Shown: positions 1 through 5,136, numbered from the stretch's first letter. The stretch: 5,509 nt of DNA from Rhodocyclaceae bacterium (GCA_017444505.1 JAFSWK010000159.1:1-5509), one strand, 5' to 3'. Program-made: numbers and translations. Notes: generated by a model from the letters alone, not told the origin.

Positions 1-114
1 GCCCGGCAAGGGCAGCGGAATGGCGGCCTCGGCCAGCGAGAGCGCAATGGCCGCCGCGCTCAGGCGGGCGATGCGCACATCATCGGGACAGGCGCTAATA
101 CGCAAGAGAGTCAT
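1..114 (-). CDS. Gx transporter family (HepI-like) membrane protein, N-terminal 38 residues only
   Basis: Reading leftward from an ATG at 114, the frame is open to the window edge (38 codons). It ends in a hydrophobic stretch with the segment LSLAEAAIPLPLPG at residues 25-38. That segment is characteristic of the start of the Gx transporter family, related to heptaprenyl diphosphate synthase component I, a small multi-pass membrane protein. The family's substrate is not established; an ECF-like or prenyl-precursor role is only inferred. The start overlaps the last 20 bases of the NusG-domain-II gene upstream of it, and a weak AGG lies about 8 bases before the ATG. Overlapping translation implies that the two proteins are made from one transcript. 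The pairing of NusG-II and Gx-transporter genes is known from other bacteria, often near ApbE flavin transferases, and supports the call. Most of the protein is missing because of the window edge. Confidence 0.72.
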   Translation of the reverse strand, partial: MTLLRISACPDDVRIARLSAAAIALSLAEAAIPLPLPG

Positions 115-490
115 GGTCGGAACCTGTGCCGGTCAAGCGGATGCTGACTTCGTTGGGGGCGCAGATGGCGACGGCACCGGCTTGCCGCAGCCAGCCTTGC
201 CGCACGCAATACTGGCGCGGCCCCGGGTCGGCGGCGATGCGCGCCTGACCGGGGGCGATTTCCACCACGGTCTTGCCCAGTTTGCCGTCGACTTCCAGCC
301 TGCGCGGAGCATCCAGCGCCAGCCGCGCCACCACTTGCCCGCGCGCGCGAATTTCCACCCCGTCGGGCGCTCCATCGCGCCAGAGGGCGAAGACGGAAAA
401 CACACACAGCGCCAGCGCGCCGACCAGCGTCACAACATCGCCGGGGCGCATCAGCGCGCGCCAGGAAAACGTGGCGGCGGCGGCGTTCAT
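95..490 (-). CDS. NusG domain II-containing small membrane-anchored protein
   Basis: This 131-residue protein has a short basic and polar N-terminus, one hydrophobic membrane segment at about residues 19-37, and then a soluble beta-rich domain. The C-terminal motif, with Cys95 in YCVRQGWL, Ala-Gly, then AICAPNEVSI at about 108-117, is the signature of the stand-alone NusG_II (DUF-type) family. It is not the transcription factor NusG: the NGN and KOW arrangement is absent. The soluble domain probably faces the periplasm, anchored by the N-terminal helix. Its biochemical role is unknown. Members are often found with Gx transporters and ApbE FMN transferases, which hints at membrane redox or quinone-related work, but that is inference. 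The ATG shares bases with the rapZ stop (ATGA) and has no clear ribosome binding site of its own, so it is probably translated by coupling to rapZ. Its 3' end overlaps the next gene by 20 bases. Confidence 0.8.
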   Translation of the reverse strand: MNAAAATFSWRALMRPGDVVTLVGALALCVFSVFALWRDGAPDGVEIRARGQVVARLALDAPRRLEVDGKLGKTVVEIAPGQARIAADPGPRQYCVRQGWLRQAGAVAICAPNEVSIRLTGTGSDHDSLAY

Positions 491-1347
491 CCGCCCGTGC
501 TGTGCCGCGCCAGCGCGCGATGGCGCACCAGCACGCGCGAATTGTCGGTAAAGCGCGCGGCAAGCTGTTCGGCAACGTACACCGAACGGTGCTGCCCGCC
601 GGTGCAGCCGATGGCCACGGTCACATAGCTGCGCCCGTCGTGCATGTAATGCGGCAGCCAGGTGCGCACGAAGCGGCTGATGTCTTCGACCATCGTGCCC
701 GCCGCAGGTTGCGCGGCGAGAAAGGCTTGCACCAGCGCATCCTGTCCGGTCAGGCTGCGCAGCGCCGGGTCGTAATGCGGATTGGGCAGACAGCGCACGT
801 CAAAGACCAGGTCGGCATCCAGCGGCAGCCCGTATTTGAAGCCGAACGATTGAAACACCAGCGTCAGGTTCTGGAACGGGTCAATGGTCAGCAGCGTTTG
901 CACCCAGGTTTTCAGCGCCGCCGGTTTCAGGTCGCTGGTGTCGATGTGCTGCCCCATCTGCGCGATTTGTTCCAGCGCATCGCGTTCCTGCGCGATGGCT
1001 TCGGGCAAGGAGACGTTGTCGCTGCCCATTGGATGACGGCGGCGCGTCTCGGAAAAGCGTGCAATCAGGGTTTCATCGCGGGCGGTCAAAAAGAGCAAAA
1101 TCAAATCCAGCCCTTCTTGCACTTGCAGCGCCCGGAGTTGCTGCGGCAATGCCGCCAGCCCGATACCGGCGCGGATGTCGATGGCCACGGCAACGCGCTC
1201 GTGCCCGTCCTCGCGCATCTGCCGCACAAATTCGGGCAACAGGGGCGAGGGCAGGTTATCGACGACAAAATAGTTCGCGTCTTCCAGCACATGCAGGGCA
1301 ATACTTTTGCCCGAGCCGGAAAGACCGCTGATGACGACCAGTTGCAT
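487..1347 (-). CDS. rapZ: RapZ, nucleotide-binding RNase adaptor protein
   Basis: This 286-residue protein matches the usual length of about 284-290 for RapZ (formerly YvcJ/YhbJ). The N-terminal P-loop domain has a Walker A motif GLSGSGKS at residues 8-15, VDNLP at 29-33, DIR at 57-59, RFSETRRRHP at 97-106 and HIDTSDL at 134-140. The C-terminal domain has FQSFGFKYGLP at 165-175, DVRCLPNPH at 183-191 and GCTGGQHRSV at 247-256, the region that binds RNA and the amino-sugar signal in the enteric protein. In Escherichia coli RapZ binds glucosamine-6-phosphate and guides RNase E to the small RNA GlmZ, controlling glmS. GlmZ itself is largely enterobacterial, so the RNA partner here is unknown. The ATG at 1347 is chosen over an upstream in-frame start at 1443 because family members begin MxLVxISGLSGSGKS and a GGAG lies nine bases upstream. 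The gene is divergent from darP, with a 117-base gap between the two starts, and it leads an overlapping unit with the NusG-II and Gx genes. No hprK or ptsN is adjacent. Confidence 0.96.
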   Translation of the reverse strand: MQLVVISGLSGSGKSIALHVLEDANYFVVDNLPSPLLPEFVRQMREDGHERVAVAIDIRAGIGLAALPQQLRALQVQEGLDLILLFLTARDETLIARFSETRRRHPMGSDNVSLPEAIAQERDALEQIAQMGQHIDTSDLKPAALKTWVQTLLTIDPFQNLTLVFQSFGFKYGLPLDADLVFDVRCLPNPHYDPALRSLTGQDALVQAFLAAQPAAGTMVEDISRFVRTWLPHYMHDGRSYVTVAIGCTGGQHRSVYVAEQLAARFTDNSRVLVRHRALARHSTGG

Positions 1348-1356
1348 GGCGCGTAT

Positions 1357-1360
1357 CTCC
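1357..1360 (-). promoter_or_regulatory. Shine-Dalgarno site of rapZ
   Basis: The minus strand reads GGAG at 1360-1357, nine bases before the ATG at 1347. No such motif precedes the longer in-frame start at 1443, so this site decides the start codon. I see no strong sigma-70 promoter for rapZ in the 117-base divergent gap; the minus-strand -10-like sequences there (TATCTT at 1388-1383) lack a well-spaced -35. Confidence 0.7.
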
Positions 1361-1424
1361 GGAAAGCGGGGGCGAAGCACGGAAGATACGCGAAAACGCG
1401 CGCAAATTGGAAATTCCGCTGCGG

Positions 1425-1430
1425 CATAAT
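1425..1430 (+). promoter_or_regulatory. Probable -10 box of the darP-mogA promoter
   Basis: CATAAT at 1425-1430 differs from the TATAAT consensus at one position and is followed by a GC-rich discriminator (GGCGGCCT). A transcript would start near 1437, leaving a leader of about 28 bases before the darP ATG at 1465. No good -35 hexamer is visible at 15-19 bases upstream, so an activator or a non-standard upstream element may be needed. A transcript from here would exclude the earlier in-frame ATG at 1429, which supports the later start. Small inverted repeats nearby (CGCG-AAAA-CGCG at 1389-1400, GGAA-A-TTCC at 1409-1417) could be protein contacts, but that is speculative. Confidence 0.4.
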
Positions 1431-1453
1431 GGCGGCCTGCCATCTATGCCCGC

Positions 1454-1458
1454 GAGGA
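1454..1458 (+). promoter_or_regulatory. Shine-Dalgarno site of darP
   Basis: GAGGA lies six bases before the ATG at 1465. It fixes the darP start there rather than at the in-frame ATG at 1429, which falls on the proposed -10 box. Confidence 0.7.
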
Positions 1459-1464
1459 ACCGCC

Positions 1465-2034
1465 ATGTGCGCGCAGCACAGTGACCTTGAATATGAAGAC
1501 GAATTTGCCGAAGCGCCGCCCGCCGGTCCCAGCAAAACCCGTCGCAAGCGCGAAATGCACGAATTGCAGGCGCTGGGCGAAGCACTCGTGGCGCTGCCTG
1601 CCGAACGCCTTGCCCGCGTGCCGCTGCCCGAGGCGTTGCGCGAAGCGGTGCAGGACGCCCGCCGCTTTTCCAGCCACGGCGCGCACCGTCGGCAACTGCA
1701 ATACATTGGCCGCCTGATGCGCACGGTGGACGCCGAACCCATCCGCGCCGCGCTGGAAGCCGTCCGCCACCAAAGCGCACAAGATGCCGCCGCCCATCAA
1801 CGTCTGGAACGTCTGCGCGCCCGCCTGCTGGAAAGCGACGAAGCCTTGCACGACATCAAAACGCAATGGCCGCACGCCGACTTGCAACACCTGCGCACGC
1901 TGGCGCGCAACGCCCGCAAGGAAGCCGCCGCCGCCAAACCGCCGCGCGCCGCGCGCGAACTTTTCCGCCAGTTGCGCACGCTGGCCGATGGCGCCGCCGC
2001 GCCCGCGCCCGAAGAGGACGCCAACGATGAATGA
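1465..2034 (+). CDS. darP: DarP (YjgA), 50S ribosomal subunit maturation factor, DUF615 family
   Basis: This 189-residue, highly charged, helical protein fits the DUF615/YjgA family (usually about 170-210 residues). Family marks are the acidic N-terminus (EYEDEF at 9-14), the SKTRRKRE basic block at 23-30, LPEALREA near 54-61, HRRQLQYIGRLMR at 74-86, and the C-terminal RELFRQLR helix. An Ala-, Pro- and Glu-rich tail follows. In E. coli the protein binds late pre-50S particles and helps fold the region around the peptidyl-transferase centre of 23S rRNA. It is cytoplasmic and ribosome-associated. The start at 1465 is preceded by GAGGA. The stop overlaps the mogA start by eight bases, so the two are co-transcribed and probably translationally coupled. 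A darP-mogA pair is, from memory, common in betaproteobacteria. Nothing in the sequence suggests damage or transfer. Confidence 0.95.
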   Translation: MCAQHSDLEYEDEFAEAPPAGPSKTRRKREMHELQALGEALVALPAERLARVPLPEALREAVQDARRFSSHGAHRRQLQYIGRLMRTVDAEPIRAALEAVRHQSAQDAAAHQRLERLRARLLESDEALHDIKTQWPHADLQHLRTLARNARKEAAAAKPPRAARELFRQLRTLADGAAAPAPEEDANDE

Positions 2035-2608
2035 CACGCCCGTGCCCGCCCGCATCGGGCTGGTTTCCGTCAGCGACCGCGCCAGCGCGGGCGTCTATGC
2101 GGACGCGGGCATTCCGGCGCTGCGCGAATGGCTCACTGGCGCGCTCGTCACGCCCTGGCAGGCGGAAGAACGCCTGATTGCTGATGAGCAAGCGACAATT
2201 GAAGCCACCTTGAAAGAGCTGGCCGACGAATGCGGCTGCTGCCTGATTTTCACCACCGGCGGCACGGGGCCGGCGCCGCGCGATGTCACGCCAGAGGCGA
2301 CGCGGGCGGTAGGCGAGCGCGAATTGCCCGGCTTTGGCGAAGAAATGCGCCGCATCAGCCGCCACTTTGTGCCCACGGCGATTTTGTCGCGGCAAACGGC
2401 GGTGACGCGCGGGCGCTGCCTCATCGTCAACCTGCCCGGCCAGCCGAAATCCATTCGTGAGACCCTCGAAGGCGTGCGCCAGCCCGACGGCACGCTGCAC
2501 CCCGAAGGACTCTTCGCCGCCATCCCCTACTGCGTGGAACTGCTCGGCGGCGCGCGGCTGGAAACCCACGAAGCCGTAATCCGCGCCTTCCGCCCGAAGA
2601 AGAAATGA
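2027..2608 (+). CDS. mogA: MogA, molybdopterin adenylyltransferase
   Basis: This 193-residue protein is close in length to E. coli MogA (195). It activates molybdopterin by adenylating it with ATP, making the substrate into which MoeA inserts molybdate; the enzyme is cytoplasmic and trimeric in known members. Visible motifs in order are GLVSVSDRAS at 11-20, the short GVYADAGIPAL segment at 22-32, LIADEQATIEATL at 50-62 (Asp53 equals the E. coli catalytic Asp49), TTGGTGPAPRDVTPEAT at 76-92 (Asp86 equals Asp82), AILSRQ at 118-123 and NLPGQPKSI at 135-143. The start codon lies inside the end of darP in another frame, with AGAGGA at 2013-2018 eight bases upstream. The related MoaB is usually shorter and lacks the same N-terminal insertion pattern. 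No other molybdenum cofactor gene is in the window. Transcription probably ends at the hairpin about 50 bases downstream. Confidence 0.95.
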   Translation: MNDTPVPARIGLVSVSDRASAGVYADAGIPALREWLTGALVTPWQAEERLIADEQATIEATLKELADECGCCLIFTTGGTGPAPRDVTPEATRAVGERELPGFGEEMRRISRHFVPTAILSRQTAVTRGRCLIVNLPGQPKSIRETLEGVRQPDGTLHPEGLFAAIPYCVELLGGARLETHEAVIRAFRPKKK

Positions 2609-2657
2609 GCGCGCGATTCCAGAAGATCGCCCCAATTGTGTTTTTCCGTGGAACGGG

Positions 2658-2683
2658 CAGGGGCAAATAATCATTTGCCCTTG
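2658..2683 (+). terminator. Hairpin, probable mogA transcription terminator
   Basis: GGGCAAAT (2661-2668) pairs perfectly with ATTTGCCC (2673-2680) around a four-base AATC loop. The stem extends through a G-T wobble, A-T and C-G pair to 2658/2683, giving 11 pairs. It starts 50 bases after the mogA stop. The tail (TTGGTCGGTT) has thymines but no run, so intrinsic termination may be inefficient. Minus-strand transcripts from argA would form the same hairpin with no U-run directly after it. It could instead be a 3'-end stabilising structure. Confidence 0.5.
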
Positions 2684-2685
2684 GT

Positions 2686-2768
2686 CGGTTACAGAACAAA
2701 CCGCCGCCTGTTCCCTGTCACCGCACACCCGCCGCACCCTGTTATATGCGCCGGTTCATCCACAACCG
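2686..2768. repeat. Two hairpins with identical CGGTT/AACCG stems
   Basis: CGGTT (2686-2690) pairs with AACCG (2699-2703) across an eight-base loop, and CGGTT (2752-2756) pairs with AACCG (2764-2768) across a seven-base loop. The loops differ (ACAGAACA and CATCCAC), but both are A- and C-rich. A fifth copy of the same pentamer, AACCG, is at 2801-2805. The recurrence of one stem sequence is directly visible; whether it is a protein site, an RNA structure or chance is not. Confidence 0.45.
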
Positions 2769-2812
2769 TCACGGGGCAAAAATACATTCGGTCATGTCGC
2801 AACCGGCGCGCA
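2746..2812. repeat. Inverted repeat, 9-bp perfect arms extended by a 2-base insertion
   Basis: GCGCCGGTT (2748-2756) is the exact reverse complement of AACCGGCGC (2801-2809), separated by 44 bases. Allowing an extra GC in the right arm, the match extends to ATGCGC-CGGTT (2746-2756) and AACCGGCGCGCAT (2801-2812). The enclosed 44 bases have no coding signal. The arms compete with the shorter local hairpins at 2752-2768 and 2801-2824, so only one of these structures could form at a time in RNA. No flanking target-site duplication is obvious. Confidence 0.5.
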
Positions 2813-2897
2813 TCCGTGCGGGTTGGGTGGGAGCACGGACGTCCCGTCCGCACAAGAACCGCCGCCGGCAGGCCGGGCAAGATGCCTGCGCTCTTGT
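2801..2897. repeat. REP-like cluster of three stem-loops next to the argA stop
   Basis: First stem-loop (2801-2824): AACC, a GG bulge and CGCGC pair with GTGCG and GGTT around ATCC, with one G-T pair. Second (2836-2850): CGGAC/GTCCG around GTCCC, containing the palindrome GGACGTCC at 2837-2844. Third (2868-2889): GCAGGC/GCCTGC around a ten-base loop, bracketed by an outer ACAAG (2852-2856) and CTTGT (2893-2897) pairing. The last two, with the sequence GGGAGCACGGACGTCCCGTC, resemble from memory short palindromic elements scattered in many GC-rich bacterial genomes and often mistranslated as small proteins. The cluster lies 19 bases beyond the argA stop. A chromosomal copy number is needed to confirm a repeat family. 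Confidence 0.5.
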
Positions 2898-2915
2898 CCG
2901 CGGCGGGGCGTGTTG

Positions 2916-4289
2916 TCAGCGCGCGTCCACGGGGGCGAGCGTCTTGACGAAGACTTTGGAGCGGCGTTGGTAGTTGTAGAGTTCGCGTTTTTGCTGCGGC
3001 AGGCGCTCAGGGCTGGATGGGGTGAAGCCGCGTTCCAGAAACCAGTGGGCGGTGCGGGTGGTGAGTACGAAAAGATGTTGAAAGCCGCGTTCGCGCGCCT
3101 GCGCTTCGAGGCGCGCGAGCAGTTGTTCGCCCAGTCCGGCGCGGCGGTGTTCAGGGGTGACGGCGAGACAGGCGAGTTCGGCGGCGTTGTCGTCACTGAA
3201 CGGGTAGAGCGCGGCGCAGCCGATGAGCACGCCGTCGTGTTCGATGAGCGTGAAACGGTCGATTTCCTGTTCCAGCAAATCGCGGTTGCGGCGCACCAGC
3301 GTGCCGTCGGCTGCCATCGGGGCAATCAGCGCACTCAGCGCGCCGATGTCTTCGGCGCTGGCTTGGCGCAGGCAGAATAACGGCTCGCGCGAGAGCATGG
3401 TGCCGACACCGGCGCGGGTGAAAAATTCCAGCAGCAACGCGCCGTCGGCATTCTGGTCAATCAGGTGCGCGCGGGGCACGCCTTTGCGCACGGCGTCAAT
3501 GGCGTGCGGCAGGCAGCGGGCGATGCTGTCAGCAGGCGGCGGGGTTTCGCGCAGGCGGGTTTCGGCTTCCGAGGCGGTGAGCGAGTGGATGAGCGTGCCT
3601 TGCGCGTCGGCCAGGCCGGGGGCGTCGCAGAGGAAAATCAGTTTTTCGGCGCGCACGGCAACGGCCACCGCACCTGCAACTTCTTCCAGCGACAGGTTGA
3701 ACAGATCGCCCGCGGGCGAGGCGGCCAGCGTGCTGATGAGCACGACGTTTTCCTGTTCCAGGTCGGCGCGGATTTCTTCGGCAATGATTTTGCGCACCGT
3801 GCCGGTGTATTGATGGTCGACGCCGTCGATGACGCCCAGCGGACGGGCGGTGATGAAGTTGCCGCCGGTCACGCGCATGTGCGCGCCGGCCATCGGTGTG
3901 TTCGGCAGCCCTTGCGAGAGCAGGGCTTCGAGTTCGATGCGCACCGTGCCGGTGGCGGCTTTGACGCATTCGAGCGCGGCGGCATCGGTGATGCGCACGT
4001 TGTTGTGAAAATGCGAGGCGAGACCGCGCCGCGCCATCTCGGCGTCAATCTGCGCCCGCGCGCCATGCACCAGCACCAGCCGGATGCCGAGCGCGGCCAG
4101 CAGGTTGCAGTCGTAGGCGAGACTTTGCGCCTGCTGGCTGTTGGCGAGCAGTTCGCCGCCGAAGGCGATGACGAAGGTGCGTCCGCTGAAGGCGTGGATG
4201 TAGGGCGCGGCGGCGCGCACCCAGGCGACGAATTTGTCGGCTTCGTCTTGCGGCAGTTTGATGGACGTTTGCATATCAAGCGGGGACAT
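2916..4289 (-). CDS. argA: N-acetylglutamate synthase (amino-acid N-acetyltransferase) ArgA
   Basis: This 457-residue enzyme transfers acetyl from acetyl-CoA to glutamate, the first step of arginine biosynthesis, in the cytoplasm. It has the classic two-domain layout. An amino-acid-kinase-like domain spans about residues 20-290 (FVIAFGGEL at 39-47, LVLVHGARAQID at 71-82, VTGGNF at 140-145 with PLGVIDGVDHQYTG at 150-163, SPAGDLFNLSLEEVA at 191-205). A GNAT acetyltransferase domain spans about 305-450, with the acetyl-CoA loop EHRRAGLGEQLL at 380-391 and TTRTAHWFLERGF at 410-422. The linker RAHLIDQNADGALLLEFFTR is also typical. In the family the kinase-like domain does not phosphorylate; it binds arginine for feedback inhibition. 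The start at 4289 has GGGGAG seven bases upstream. The ATG overlaps the rsmE stop by one base (TAATG), so argA is very likely translated from the rsmE transcript. Confidence 0.96.
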   Translation of the reverse strand: MSPLDMQTSIKLPQDEADKFVAWVRAAAPYIHAFSGRTFVIAFGGELLANSQQAQSLAYDCNLLAALGIRLVLVHGARAQIDAEMARRGLASHFHNNVRITDAAALECVKAATGTVRIELEALLSQGLPNTPMAGAHMRVTGGNFITARPLGVIDGVDHQYTGTVRKIIAEEIRADLEQENVVLISTLAASPAGDLFNLSLEEVAGAVAVAVRAEKLIFLCDAPGLADAQGTLIHSLTASEAETRLRETPPPADSIARCLPHAIDAVRKGVPRAHLIDQNADGALLLEFFTRAGVGTMLSREPLFCLRQASAEDIGALSALIAPMAADGTLVRRNRDLLEQEIDRFTLIEHDGVLIGCAALYPFSDDNAAELACLAVTPEHRRAGLGEQLLARLEAQARERGFQHLFVLTTRTAHWFLERGFTPSSPERLPQQKRELYNYQRRSKVFVKTLAPVDAR

Positions 4290-5026
4290 TAGCTGTCTCC
4301 CCAAAGCGCCGCCGCTGCGGCAAGCGCGGCGATGGCGGCAGTTTCCGTGCGCAGGATGCGCGCGCCCAGCCCGATGGGCTGGCAGTGCATGTGCCTGCAT
4401 TGCGTGTATTCGTCTGGCGACCAGCCGCCTTCGGGGCCGACGAGCAGGTAGATGGTTTCTCCGGGCGCGGGGGCAGCTTGACGGGAGAGGCGCTCGCTGT
4501 TTTCTTCCGGCGCGCAAATCCATTTGCGTGCTTCGGCGTGGGCGGCGAGAAATTCGTCCAGCGTGGTGAGCGGCGCAATTTCGGGCACGCGGTTGCGCCC
4601 GCATTGTTCGCAGGCGGCGATGGCAATCTGCCGCCAGTGCGCAAGGCGCTTTTCCCGCCGCACGCCTTCCAGCCGCAGCACGCTGCGCTGCGCCCGCACC
4701 GGCACGATGGCGGCGGCGCCCAGTTCGGTGCATTTGCGCACAATCCAGTCCATTTTGTCGGCGCTGGCCAGCGCTTGCACGACGACAATCTGAAACGGCA
4801 ATTCGCGTTCCACCGGCGTGCGCGCTTGCAGCTTCGCTTGCCACAGGTTGGCACCCGTGTGCGCCAGCGTGCCGGAAAAGTCGCCGCCTGCGCCGTCAAA
4901 GAGCACGATGGGCTGGCCGTCTTTCATGCGCAGCGTGTGCACGGCGTGATGCGCCAGCGCCTCGGGCAAAAGGTGGATGCCGCCTGCGTCGGGTAGCGGT
5001 TGGGGGAAGTGAAAACGGGCGCTCAT
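4289..5026 (-). CDS. rsmE: RsmE, 16S rRNA (uracil-1498-N3)-methyltransferase
   Basis: From the ATG at 5026 this is a 245-residue SPOUT-class methyltransferase, within the usual 240-250. It uses S-adenosylmethionine to methylate N3 of U1498 in helix 44 of 16S rRNA on assembled 30S subunits. The N-terminal PUA-like RNA-binding domain (about 1-70) carries HHAVHTLRMKDGQPIVLFDG (26-45). The trefoil-knot domain carries KCTELGAAAIVPV (98-110), AACEQCGRNRVPEI (137-150), the SAM-binding LVGPEGGWSPDE (195-206) and the knot signature LGARILRTETA (220-230). An in-frame TTG at 5050 would add eight residues, but relatives begin with a short (x)RFxxPQPL sequence, which fits the ATG. Neither start has a good ribosome binding site. 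The stop overlaps the argA start, making a two-gene unit; no functional link between rRNA modification and arginine synthesis is evident. Confidence 0.95.
   Translation of the reverse strand: MSARFHFPQPLPDAGGIHLLPEALAHHAVHTLRMKDGQPIVLFDGAGGDFSGTLAHTGANLWQAKLQARTPVERELPFQIVVVQALASADKMDWIVRKCTELGAAAIVPVRAQRSVLRLEGVRREKRLAHWRQIAIAACEQCGRNRVPEIAPLTTLDEFLAAHAEARKWICAPEENSERLSRQAAPAPGETIYLLVGPEGGWSPDEYTQCRHMHCQPIGLGARILRTETAAIAALAAAAALWGDS
4297..4302 (-). promoter_or_regulatory. Shine-Dalgarno site of argA
   Basis: The minus strand reads GGGGAG at 4302-4297, seven bases before the ATG at 4289 and inside the 3' end of rsmE. It favours this start over the alternative Met6 codon at 4274. Confidence 0.75.
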
Positions 5027-5072
5027 GCGGCAAAAGGATGCGAAAGGCAACGAGGAGACGACGAAAGGGGAT

Positions 5073-5078
5073 ATTATA
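5073..5078 (-). promoter_or_regulatory. -10 box (TATAAT) for the rsmE-argA unit, in a divergent promoter region
   Basis: The minus strand reads TTTATAATAT at 5080-5071, containing a perfect TATAAT. It is the only AT-rich patch in the 110-base gap between rsmE and the thioredoxin-like gene. Transcription would start near 5066 and give a leader of about 40 bases to the ATG at 5026. The expected -35 position (about 5096-5101) reads AGCTCG, a poor match. The plus strand of the same patch offers TATAAA at 5075-5080, which could serve the divergent gene with a leader of about 50 bases; its upstream region also lacks a recognisable -35. Confidence 0.5.
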
Positions 5079-5123
5079 AAAGAGCACGCCGCGCCCGAGC
5101 TGCGGCGCGCAAGCGTGTCCGTG

Positions 5124-5131
5124 AAGAGGAG
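5124..5131 (+). promoter_or_regulatory. Strong Shine-Dalgarno site of the thioredoxin-like gene
   Basis: AAGAGGAG ends five bases before the ATG at 5137, a near-ideal ribosome binding site. Just upstream a 6-bp inverted repeat (CGCCGC at 5087-5092, GCGGCG at 5102-5107) could form a leader hairpin that does not cover this site. Confidence 0.7.
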
Positions 5132-5136
5132 AACAC

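Larger units (their letters stand above)
2609..2915. other. 307-base non-coding gap between convergent mogA and argA, rich in inverted repeats
   Basis: No credible gene lies here. The small open frames across it lack ribosome binding sites, and their translations are low-complexity Arg/Pro/Ala/Gly-rich text. The gap contains, left to right: a perfect 8-bp stem-loop at 2661-2680, two hairpins sharing a CGGTT/AACCG stem (2686-2703 and 2752-2768), a 9-bp inverted repeat with arms 2748-2756 and 2801-2809, a bulged hairpin at 2801-2824, and a tandem hairpin pair at 2836-2897. Since both flanking genes end here, the sequence is 3' untranslated for each strand. Roles in transcription termination, 3'-end protection or as an interspersed repeat fit best. 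Confidence 0.75.

Noticed and set aside
502..1464. Long plus-strand open frame antisense to rapZ, continuous with darP
   Set aside because: The darP family N-terminus begins at 1465 with its own ribosome binding site. The upstream part is the antisense of rapZ, has no family resemblance, and is a typical product of GC-rich codon use.
1856..2737. 293-codon minus-strand open frame across darP and mogA
   Set aside because: Antisense to two conserved genes, with low-complexity Arg/Ala/Gly-rich translation and no recognisable domain.
2746..2812. Riboswitch or attenuator based on the alternative pairings
   Set aside because: No gene starts downstream on either strand within reach: plus-strand transcripts run into the 3' end of argA, and minus-strand transcripts into mogA.
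2636..2973. Small plus-strand open frames of about 75-103 codons in the mogA-argA gap
   Set aside because: No ribosome binding sites, they cross the hairpin repeats and run into argA antisense, and the translations are what a palindromic repeat yields.
3465..4292. 275-codon plus-strand open frame opposite argA
   Set aside because: It is wholly antisense to a well-supported argA, its composition (Gly, His, Arg, Gln, Phe) is that of a reverse-strand shadow, and no ribosome binding site or known motif was seen.
4290..4844. Upstream extension of the argA frame to 4844
   Set aside because: The added 185 residues lie inside rsmE in another frame, match nothing in ArgA, and a strong ribosome binding site supports the ATG at 4289.
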